A stretch of DNA of 6,140 bases from Candidatus Chloroheliales bacterium (GTDB lineage: Bacteria > Chloroflexota > Chloroflexia > QHBQ01): positions 1-6,140 of the forward strand of contig QHBQ01000113.1 in the NCBI GenBank assembly GCA_003243865.1. The letters run 5' to 3'. Positions 1 to 4,758 of the stretch are shown piece by piece; position 1 is the stretch's first letter; each line of letters starts with the position of its first letter. The notes beneath the pieces were generated by a model. It saw only the letters and a program-made list of their open reading frames with translations. It searched no databases and was not told the origin of the DNA. The position numbers and the translations under genes were made by a program.

Positions 1-1001
1 TAAGGGCGGAGGCGGGCGAGGACGGCACCCCAGGTGTCGCTATTGGGCAGCACCGGTGACGCAAGGGCGGGCGGGGGGCTGAGTAGCTCGTGCATACTGG
101 CCTGCTCGGCGTAGGCAGCGATACGGGCGGCCTGCTCCGCTTCGCGGCGGGCGGCGGACTGGAAGCCGTGCGGTGCCGCCCAGTCCTGCTCGATGGCCGA
201 GCGTAGCCAGGCGGCAGGCTCCTTGACCTCGCCAGGGCGGGTGCGGCGCAGGTAGGCCAGCACCTCTAGCTGCTGGCCGATGCGCGTGGCCGGGTAGCTG
301 GCGCACAGGCGCTTGGCAATGGCGGCGGTGACGCCTGCAGCGACCAGCTTGCCGACTAGCGGGTTCTCCTCCTCAACCGTAACTTGCTGCACAACAACAA
401 CACTCGGCTGGGCAGCGTGCGCGGCACGGGTGCGGCGGGTTGTTGTCTGGGTCTGGTGTTCTGGGTCTGGTGAGGCTGCGTCTTTTTTGCTCCGCAACCT
501 TGCGGACTCTTGTTTCCGAGCGTTTGCGGATTCCAGAATCCGCGAATCTGCCGATTCTTGAATCCGTGTATTTGCGGAGTCTGGATTCCGCAAATCTGCG
601 GAGTCAGGATGGGGCAAATCTGCGGATTCCAGCTCAGGTTTGGCCGACTTGAGGTTGAGGTGGGGACATTCATTCAGCGGCAGGATGTAATAGACGTTGG
701 TCTGGTTCATCCCCCGTTGCTTCCAGGTGAGCAACCCGTAGCGGCGCAGTTCATCGAGGTCGCGCTTGAGGGTATCCACCGAGATGTCGAGGTCGGTAGC
801 GAGGCGGGTCTGACCGGGGAAGCAGGAGCCATCCTGCCAGGCGTAATCAAGGAGCAGCGCATAGAGGGTCTTCGCGTTGCGGCTGAGGCCCACCGCACGC
901 AGCACCGGGCGCGGCATCTGGGCGAAGCCGAGACGCAGGTTGGGGTCGAGTATCTCGATAACATCTTGCGCAGCGCTAACCGCGCGGCTACGACTGGTCA
1001 C
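1..1001 (-). CDS. Winged-helix replication-initiator-like protein, 3' end cut by window edge
   Basis: Open frame of 333 codons plus two bases (TA); the third base lies outside, so the stop is not seen. Residues about 19-110 look like a winged helix-turn-helix: a helix with SRNAKTLYALLLDYAW (40-55), then FPGQTRLATDLDISVDTLKRDLDELRRYGLL, then a wing ending NQTNVYYILPL. This is typical of plasmid and phage initiator N-termini. Residues 125-172 are six 8-residue repeats of type [DE]SA[DN]xRxx, followed by a Gln/Thr/Arg-rich linker. Residues 214-280 form a conserved-looking C-terminal block: LVAAGVTAAIAKRL, then EPAAWLRSAIEQDW. The visible end, DTWGAVLARLRP, resembles the start of a DnaA N-terminal-type domain, so the protein probably continues. 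The start is GTG at 1001: the frame is closed upstream by TGA at 1065-1067, no upstream ATG is in frame, and GGGGAG lies nine bases before the GTG. An ATG at residue 29 would cut into the fold. DNA binding and initiation are inferred from architecture and neighbours; a transcriptional regulator is the alternative. Confidence 0.75.
   Translation of the reverse strand, partial: MTSRSRAVSAAQDVIEILDPNLRLGFAQMPRPVLRAVGLSRNAKTLYALLLDYAWQDGSCFPGQTRLATDLDISVDTLKRDLDELRRYGLLTWKQRGMNQTNVYYILPLNECPHLNLKSAKPELESADLPHPDSADLRNPDSANTRIQESADSRILESANARKQESARLRSKKDAASPDPEHQTQTTTRRTRAAHAAQPSVVVVQQVTVEEENPLVGKLVAAGVTAAIAKRLCASYPATRIGQQLEVLAYLRRTRPGEVKEPAAWLRSAIEQDWAAPHGFQSAARREAEQAARIAAYAEQASMHELLSPPPALASPVLPNSDTWGAVLARLRP
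486..629 (-). repeat. Six 24-bp tandem repeats inside the initiator gene, iteron-like
   Basis: Six contiguous 24-base units on the minus strand start at 629, 605, 581, 557, 533 and 509. Each begins GA(A/C/G)TC(C/G)GCA and most continue to a CGGA or CGGATTC half. The idealised unit is GAATCCGCA, four bases, then TGCGGATTC, a near-perfect inverted repeat. In unit 2 the arms TCCGCA (602-597) and TGCGGA (592-587) pair exactly, as do those of unit 6. In protein the units read as Glu/Asp-Ser-Ala repeats. All six alanine codons are GCA, whereas the flanking gene prefers GCC and GCG, which suggests selection on the DNA as well as the protein. Likely role: binding sites for the encoded protein, possibly an origin. 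A simple protein-linker repeat is the alternative. Confidence 0.85.
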
Positions 1002-1121
1002 GGCCCGATGCTCCCCATCTTGGGTTGTCGTTCCCGGTTTGGCCTTGCCCCGACGTGGTGTATCTCATCCACTTCGGTAGCTCACGGCCAAACCATGAAC
1101 CACACTCCCATCTTGCACCAT
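988..1121 (-). other. Two short chained leader ORFs upstream of the initiator
   Basis: On the minus strand an 18-codon ORF (ATG at 1121, TGA at 1067-1065) ends in an ATGA overlap with a 26-codon ORF (ATG at 1068, TAG at 990-988). The second runs across the initiator's GTG in another frame. The first is in the same frame as the initiator and is separated from it by the TGA. Neither has a clear Shine-Dalgarno sequence or recognisable peptide. The chained arrangement is what a leader-peptide coupling device would look like, but chance ORFs of this size are common. Confidence 0.2.
1011..1016 (-). promoter_or_regulatory. Ribosome binding site supporting the GTG start of the initiator
   Basis: GGGGAG on the minus strand, nine bases upstream of the GTG at 1001. 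It is the only purine-rich site correctly placed before a start codon in the initiator frame, and it decides the start chosen here. Confidence 0.5.
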
Positions 1122-1141
1122 TGCCCAGCCTATGCTATAAT
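1113..1141 (+). promoter_or_regulatory. Plus-strand extended -10 promoter in the parB-initiator gap
   Basis: A perfect TATAAT at 1136-1141 is preceded by TGC, giving the extended -10 form TGCTATAAT. TTGCAC at 1113-1118 stands 17 bases upstream as a partial -35. The expected start is near 1148. It points away from the initiator and toward the parB 3' end, where no plus-strand gene exists; two hairpin-plus-T terminators follow within 130 bases. This indicates a short non-coding transcript. Confidence 0.6.
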
Positions 1142-1155
1142 AGAGACAAGCATAG
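1130..1155. repeat. Inverted repeat around the -10 of the plus-strand promoter
   Basis: CTATGCT (1130-1136) and AGCATAG (1149-1155) are perfect 7-bp arms separated by 12 bases. They enclose the -10 and the expected transcription start. A repressor bound here would block the promoter, so this is a candidate operator. The binding protein is unknown; the initiator or ParB are the natural candidates. Confidence 0.4.
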
Positions 1156-1236
1156 CCGACCACATAGTGCGTCGCTATTTCGAAGGTGTAGGGTCACAGA
1201 ACGGCTTGCCAGGCAGGAAGTGGCCCTATACTTTTT
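1148..1236 (+). ncRNA. Candidate antisense RNA opposite the initiator leader
   Basis: Bounded by the extended -10 promoter (start near 1148) and a 12-bp hairpin followed by five T residues ending at 1236, this predicts an RNA of about 90 nt. It contains no ORF. It is complementary to the minus-strand stretch between parB and the initiator, which is the initiator's leader if that gene is transcribed through from parB or from a promoter in the gap. The 22-base hairpin loop contains CUUG, which fits the YUNR pattern found in loops of plasmid copy-control antisense RNAs. Position, size and structure match such RNAs, but nothing here proves expression. Confidence 0.45.
1186..1236 (+). terminator. 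Intrinsic terminator of the plus-strand RNA
   Basis: The arms GTGTAGGGTCAC (1186-1197) and GTGGCCCTATAC (1220-1231) pair over 12 positions, counting two G-U pairs, around a 22-base loop. TTTTTATT follows directly from 1232. The T run is only on the plus strand, so it does not terminate parB transcription on the minus strand. Confidence 0.55.
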
Positions 1237-1244
1237 ATTGCCGC

Positions 1245-1268
1245 TGGCTCCCCAGGGAGCCAATTTTT
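1245..1268 (+). terminator. Second hairpin with T tract abutting the parB stop codon
   Basis: TGGCTCC (1245-1251) and GGAGCCA (1256-1262) form a GC-rich stem with loop CCAG, followed on the plus strand by ATTTTT to 1268. It is a second stop for plus-strand transcription that would otherwise enter parB antisense. On the minus strand the stem is followed by AGCGGCAATAAAAAG with no T run, so readthrough from parB into the initiator is possible. Confidence 0.55.
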
Positions 1269-2293
1269 CATGCTATTTGCGAGCGTTGCTCCCGCAATGC
1301 AACTAGATCGGCCTCCAACGCTGCCAGCAGCGCCTCACCATCGGCGCTGCCGCCATTTAGCAAGGCGGCGGTTTGCAGTACGTTTACTTCCACCCGCCAT
1401 TCACGCCGATGAACGTGATTGATGCTGACATCAATGTTATTACCACCCTCCCGTGGCTGCTTATAGCGTCTGATTAGGGCCAACGCTTTGCGGGTGGTGT
1501 TTGGCTGGTTAGCGATCAGCTCTCTAACCGCCACCTCCTGCATGGCCGCTGGCAGCCTTACCAGCGCTCGGTTCACCGTATGATAAAATATGACGCGCGT
1601 CATATTCTCCTCCGCCTCGTTATCATCTGCGCCACTAGCCTCGGCGATTAGCTGCTTGGTCAGCGGCGTAAGGTCACGTACCACGCTGATGCGGTTGGAG
1701 ACATACGACTGATCCTTGCCAATGCGGCGGGCGATCTCCTCCTGCGTCCACTTGTATTCCTCTTGCAGCAGCCGAAAAGTCTCACCCTCATCCATATCCG
1801 ACAGGTTGACCCGCTGGATGTTCTCAATCAGGGCGTCCACCACCGAGGTGCTATCAAACTTATCAATAATCATCGCCGGGATGCGGGTCAGGCCCAGCCG
1901 TCGCGCCGCCTCCAGCCGCCGCTGCCCCGCGACCAACACATACTGGCCGCCACTATTGCCGCGCGCCACCAGAATTGGCTGCAAGATACCGCGTTCCCGG
2001 ATCGAAGCGATCAGTTGCTGCAGGCCCACTTCATCAATCGAGCGGCGCGGCTGATGCGGGTTAGGGTCAATCGCGCTGGGCGAGATATAGCGCAAGGGGT
2101 GTTCAGTGCGGGCCGTCGAGTGCAGCAACTTGCTGAGGGTAGCAGGTTGCTCTTGCTGTTCACCATCGGGTGAAATCAGCGTCACATCGTCAAGCCGTGC
2201 CTCACCCTTGGGGCGGCGCCCGCGACGTGGCGGCGGCAGCGCGGGCGGGTCAATCGTCGGCAGCGGCATCTGGGTGGCCTTGGTGCGACTCAT
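1268..2293 (-). CDS. parB: ParB/Spo0J-family DNA-binding partition protein
   Basis: A 341-residue protein of ordinary ParB length. After a basic, proline-rich N-terminus (16-35, including RRGRRPKG, AT-hook-like) comes the ParB nuclease-fold/CTP-binding domain. It has IDPNPHQPRRSIDE (75-88), ILQPILVAR (103-111), GQRRLEAARRLGL (123-135, matching the family GERRxRA motif with Gln for Glu) and ENIQRVNLSDMDEGE (157-171). The central helix-turn-helix is WTQEEIARRIGKDQSYVSNRISVV (182-205). The C-terminus, about 285-341, is a divergent dimerisation-like tail. ParB proteins bind centromere-like parS sites and load as CTP-dependent clamps; some relatives are transcription factors. The ATG at 2293 follows the ATPase stop by five bases, with GGGGAG eight bases upstream inside the ATPase gene, so the two are co-transcribed. 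No canonical Spo0J-type parS was seen. The family call is firm; the role as plasmid or element partition protein is inferred from the neighbours. Confidence 0.9.
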   Translation of the reverse strand: MSRTKATQMPLPTIDPPALPPPRRGRRPKGEARLDDVTLISPDGEQQEQPATLSKLLHSTARTEHPLRYISPSAIDPNPHQPRRSIDEVGLQQLIASIRERGILQPILVARGNSGGQYVLVAGQRRLEAARRLGLTRIPAMIIDKFDSTSVVDALIENIQRVNLSDMDEGETFRLLQEEYKWTQEEIARRIGKDQSYVSNRISVVRDLTPLTKQLIAEASGADDNEAEENMTRVIFYHTVNRALVRLPAAMQEVAVRELIANQPNTTRKALALIRRYKQPREGGNNIDVSINHVHRREWRVEVNVLQTAALLNGGSADGEALLAALEADLVALREQRSQIA

Positions 2294-2298
2294 TTTGC

Positions 2299-3222
2299 CT
2301 ACTCCCCTTCCTCTTCATCCTGTTCATTCATACGCTGTTCCTGTTGCCCGTTAAGGTCGGGTCGGGGCGGCAACGCCACTGTCGCCGCCTCGCGCACCAG
2401 TTCGGCATTGATGCTGCCAGCGCGGTGGGCGTAGCCGACCAGCAAGGCCTGATAGGCCACCGAGCAGATCGTGCGCGGGATGCCCTGAGACAGCCGATTC
2501 ATCTCTACCACCCCATCGAGGGTGAAGAGCGGCTGCTTCTCCTTGCGCCCGGCCACGAACAGGCGATATTCCAGTAGCTCGGCCACGCTACGCGAGTCGA
2601 GCGGCACCAGGTTGTTCCAACTCATCACCCGGTTCTGCAAGTTGGGTTTGCTGATAACCCGCTTGGCAAGCTCATTCTGGCCGAACAGGATAATCTGCAA
2701 CAGCTTTTCGTTCTTGCCCTCATAGTTGAGCAAGCGGCGCAGCAGCTCGAAGGTATGGCGGTTCATCGTCTGCGCCTCGTCAATCAGCAACACGATGGTG
2801 CGGCCATAATCCTGGGTCTCGCGGTAGACGAAATCCTGAAATGCCTGTCGCAGTGCGTCAATATGGCGATAGGTGTAAGGCTGATCGAACTCGCGCAGGA
2901 TGGTCTTGAGGATTGCGCCCGGCGCGCCGCTGGGGTCGTAAATAACCGATACCCGATAATCGGCGAGTAGCTCGAAGCGGTAGTAGAGGACGCGGGCGAG
3001 GCTCGACTTGCCGATGCCGACCGGCCCCAGCACCACCCCGAAGCCAAGCCGGTCCTGGATTACCCGCAGGCAGCGATCAATCATCTGCTTGTGCTGATCG
3101 GACAGGTAGAAGAAGCGCGGGTCGGTGCCGGTGTGGAATGGCTGCTCGAACAGGCTATAAAAATTAAACATTTCGCTGTTATCGCCGAACTCGATGTCGC
3201 CATATTTGCTGATAGAAGTCAT
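2299..3222 (-). CDS. ExeA/GspA-like AAA ATPase (AAA_22/TniB-type)
   Basis: A 307-residue ATPase. The start region reads FYSLFEQPFHTGTDPRFFYLS (21-41), the hallmark opening of the ExeA/MshM group. Walker A is GPVGIGKSS (66-74); Walker B is IVLLIDEAQ (143-151). The sensor-1 region is ILFGQNEL (178-185), and GIPRTICSVAYQALLVGYA (247-265) matches the family's GxPRxIN sensor-2 block. The last 17 residues are acidic and low in complexity (QDEEEGE end). In the family such ATPases power type II secretion assembly (ExeA), transposon target selection (TniB) or protein-DNA remodelling. No secretion or transposition genes are visible here. The link to parB (five bases) and the initiator points to a DNA role: a ParA substitute, a helicase loader or an initiator regulator. 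It lacks the deviant KGGxGKT Walker motif of ParA. The start at 3222 is supported by AAAGGA seven bases upstream; the ATG at residue 18 has no such site. Confidence 0.88.
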   Translation of the reverse strand: MTSISKYGDIEFGDNSEMFNFYSLFEQPFHTGTDPRFFYLSDQHKQMIDRCLRVIQDRLGFGVVLGPVGIGKSSLARVLYYRFELLADYRVSVIYDPSGAPGAILKTILREFDQPYTYRHIDALRQAFQDFVYRETQDYGRTIVLLIDEAQTMNRHTFELLRRLLNYEGKNEKLLQIILFGQNELAKRVISKPNLQNRVMSWNNLVPLDSRSVAELLEYRLFVAGRKEKQPLFTLDGVVEMNRLSQGIPRTICSVAYQALLVGYAHRAGSINAELVREAATVALPPRPDLNGQQEQRMNEQDEEEGE

Positions 3223-3229
3223 GTTCCCG

Positions 3230-3235
3230 TCCTTT
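3230..3235 (-). promoter_or_regulatory. Ribosome binding site of the ATPase gene
   Basis: AAAGGA on the minus strand, seven bases before the ATG at 3222. It favours this start over the internal ATG at 3171, which has no Shine-Dalgarno-like sequence. Confidence 0.5.
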
Positions 3236-3305
3236 GTGTGCTATAATCGCCGTAGCAAAACTGTTCTGCCTCTTACGTACCGCAAGTTGTCACTTTCGGG
3301 CAATC

Positions 3306-3336
3306 TTGACAGGTTGGTGTCGAACAATGCTATATT
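3306..3336 (+). promoter_or_regulatory. Facing plus-strand promoter sharing the same -10 region
   Basis: TTGACA (3306-3311) and TATATT (3331-3336), with TGC before the -10 as extended element; the 19-base spacer is longer than ideal. It faces the minus promoter and uses the opposite strand of the same -10 bases, so the two cannot be occupied together. Its transcript would enter the 3' end of the glycosyltransferase operon in antisense; no plus-strand gene follows. Confidence 0.35.
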
Positions 3337-3340
3337 AGCA
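3328..3340. repeat. 13-bp palindrome at the shared -10
   Basis: TGCTA (3328-3332) and TAGCA (3336-3340) flank TAT, so both strands present TGC followed by an AT-rich hexamer. The symmetry explains why both strands look like extended -10 promoters. It could also be an operator. Confidence 0.45.
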
Positions 3341-3360
3341 GAATTGGGGCGGCTTGTCAA
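3332..3360 (-). promoter_or_regulatory. Sigma-70 type promoter of the ATPase-parB operon
   Basis: On the minus strand a consensus TTGACA (3360-3355), a 17-base spacer and TAATAT (3337-3332), preceded by TGC as an extended -10. Transcription would begin near 3325, giving a leader of about 100 bases before the ATPase ATG at 3222. It is the best-matching promoter in the window and correctly placed for the operon. Confidence 0.6.
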
Positions 3361-3558
3361 TAGGTTTATACACATTGTGTCAAAATAAGAGTCATTAGCC
3401 CACCACGAGGCAAGGCTTCATCTGCCAGACAGGGCAATTACCGGGTTTGCAGGAGCAGGGAGGTATCTATTGAGATGCAGGATGGGTGGGCAACAAAGAG
3501 GCCGATAAGCGGGAGGATAGTTTATCCAACGCAGGCAACATACCATAGCTTGGGAACA

Positions 3559-4758
3559 TCAGGGTTGCACGGCAGGCGGCTGGCCTACTCCATATTTACT
3601 AGCCATGAACCCCAGCAGCCGGGTGGCGAAATGATCAACATCGAACTGCGCGGCGCGGGCGCGACATACCGCTGGGTCAAAGGCGGCGGGGTCGAAGTCA
3701 CGCATTGCCGCAGCCAGCTCCGCTGCGGTCTGGCGGTAGAAGAAGCATCCAGTTTCGCCCGCTACCACCGTCTCCAACGCGCCGCCCTCAGCGTAGGCGA
3801 CCACCGCCCGCCCGGCGGCCATCACCTCCACCGGCGTAATGCCAAAATCGTCCACGCCGGGGAAGACAAAGGCGGTGCAGCCTGCGATATAGCGCAACAC
3901 CTCAGCGCGAGGCAGGCGGCCCAGCAGCTTCACCGTCGGCCCCGCCTCCCGTTCCAGCTTCGCCCGCTCCGGTCCAGTGCCAATCACCACCAGCGGCACC
4001 CCTAGCTGGTTGGCCGCCGCTACTGCCAGGTCAACCCGCTTGTAGGGCAGCAGTCGCGACAGGCAGAGGAAGTAGCCGCCCTCGGCCAGGGTTGGGGCCT
4101 TCTTCAGTTCGATACTTTCAAACTCTGCCAGTTTGATGGGGGGATTGATGACAATACTCTCGCGCTGGTAGAAGCGGCGGATGCGCTCGGCGGTGAGTTG
4201 CGAGTTGGCGATGAAGTAGTCAACCTCTTGCGCGGCGCGGTAGTCGAGGTCGCGCAGGCGATTGAGCAGCGGACGCAGCAGCCGCCGTTTCAGCCCGCCA
4301 CCACCCTCGCGGCTGAGATATTCGTCCTGCATCCAGACGAAGCGGGTGGGGGTGTGGCAGTAGCAGAAGTGCATCGCTCGCCCCTTGCGCACCCACTTGG
4401 CGAACGAGCTCGCGCTGGAGAGGATGATGTCGAACCCGCTGAGGTCGAACTGGCGGAAGGCGAAGGGATAGAGCGGCAGATAGCCCTTCGCCACTGCCTT
4501 GCGCTTGGGCAGTCGCTGCATGAAGCTGGTACGCACCTCATGGTGACTGAACGCCTTGCTCATCACCTTTGGCTCGAACAGCGAAGTATAAAGCGGCGCG
4601 TCGGGAAACAGGGCCAGCAACTCCTCGACCACGTTCTCCGCCCCACCCTGCTCGTTCAGGTAATCGTGTACCAGGGCAATGCGGCAATGTTGAATGTTGA
4701 ATGATGAATGTTGAATAGTGGAAATATCGGTCACTTGAATCCTCGTCCCTTTACTCAT
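3559..4758 (-). CDS. GT4 glycosyltransferase, WbaZ-like
   Basis: A 399-residue GT-B-fold glycosyltransferase, probably cytoplasmic or membrane-peripheral; no transmembrane segment or signal peptide is visible. The N-terminal acceptor domain has ALVHDYLNEQGGAENVVEELL (28-48), YDLVIS-like FDIILSSASSFAKWV (109-123), CYCHTPTRFVW (132-142) and FIANSQLTAERIRRFY (182-197). The C-terminal nucleotide-sugar domain has SRLLPYKRVDLA (234-245), VVIGTGPE (257-264) and FPGVDDFGITPVEVMAAGRAVVAYAEGGALETV (299-331). This motif set is that of WbaZ-type mannosyltransferases of O-antigen and exopolysaccharide assembly; donor and acceptor cannot be read from sequence. The usual E-x7-E pair is Asp303-x7-Glu311 here. 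The ATG at 4758 overlaps the upstream stop as ATGA, implying translational coupling. It also gives about 25 residues before the conserved ALVHDY start, partly encoded by a heptamer repeat. The family is firm, the start somewhat less so. Confidence 0.88.
   Translation of the reverse strand: MSKGTRIQVTDISTIQHSSFNIQHCRIALVHDYLNEQGGAENVVEELLALFPDAPLYTSLFEPKVMSKAFSHHEVRTSFMQRLPKRKAVAKGYLPLYPFAFRQFDLSGFDIILSSASSFAKWVRKGRAMHFCYCHTPTRFVWMQDEYLSREGGGGLKRRLLRPLLNRLRDLDYRAAQEVDYFIANSQLTAERIRRFYQRESIVINPPIKLAEFESIELKKAPTLAEGGYFLCLSRLLPYKRVDLAVAAANQLGVPLVVIGTGPERAKLEREAGPTVKLLGRLPRAEVLRYIAGCTAFVFPGVDDFGITPVEVMAAGRAVVAYAEGGALETVVAGETGCFFYRQTAAELAAAMRDFDPAAFDPAVCRARAAQFDVDHFATRLLGFMASKYGVGQPPAVQP
4690..4717. 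repeat. Heptamer tandem repeat within the glycosyltransferase N-terminus
   Basis: Four tandem 7-base units of type TTGAATG (plus strand), the third and fourth each with one change; a degraded fifth lies at 4683-4689. On the coding strand it reads as ATTCAAC/CATTCA runs and encodes residues about 14-23. It is a short-sequence repeat of a kind common in intergenic DNA of filamentous bacteria, here within or just before a gene start. Confidence 0.6.

Larger units (their letters stand above)
3223..3558. other. Non-coding control region between the two operons
   Basis: 336 bases without a supported gene. It contains the minus promoter of the ATPase-parB operon, a facing plus-strand promoter, TGTCA boxes at 3288-3292, 3355-3359 and 3378-3382, and the inverse TGACA at 3307-3311. 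An isolated extended -10 (TGCTATAAT, 3239-3247, plus strand) has no -35. GGATA/TATCC (a 5-bp hairpin near 3515-3530) lacks a T run, so no convincing terminator for the glycosyltransferase operon was found. 3400-3558 shows nothing else recognisable and may hold the boundary between the two units. Confidence 0.6.

Noticed and set aside
356..673. Minus-strand ORF with Pro-Gln-Ile-Cys repeats
   Set aside because: It is another frame of the 24-bp repeat array; the frame reading Glu-Ser-Ala is continuous with the winged helix upstream and the conserved block downstream.
1002..1267. Minus-strand promoter for the initiator in the gap
   Set aside because: TATTAT (1143-1138, minus) has no acceptable -35, and no other pair of hexamers was convincing; readthrough from parB is possible because the hairpins lack T runs on that strand.
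510..1412. 300-codon plus-strand ORF
   Set aside because: It is antisense to the initiator gene and the parB 3' end, has no recognisable domain, and the opposite strand shows clear winged-helix and ParB motifs.
3239..3247. Extended -10 TGCTATAAT on the plus strand near the ATPase start
   Set aside because: No -35 at any suitable distance and nothing to transcribe downstream; kept only as a note in the control-region entry.
3194..3388. 64-codon plus-strand ORF over the ATPase promoter
   Set aside because: It overlaps the ATPase start and its promoter, has no Shine-Dalgarno sequence and no recognisable sequence.
3515..3530. GGATA/TATCC hairpin as terminator of the glycosyltransferase operon
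   Set aside because: The stem is only five pairs and no T run follows on the minus strand.
3223..3558. Canonical parS (TGTTTCACGTGAAACA-like) site
   Set aside because: No match or close match was seen here or in the other non-coding stretches.
3475..4005. 176-codon plus-strand ORF starting in the intergenic region
   Set aside because: Mostly antisense to the WbaZ-like glycosyltransferase, His/Arg-rich composition typical of a shadow frame, no domain.
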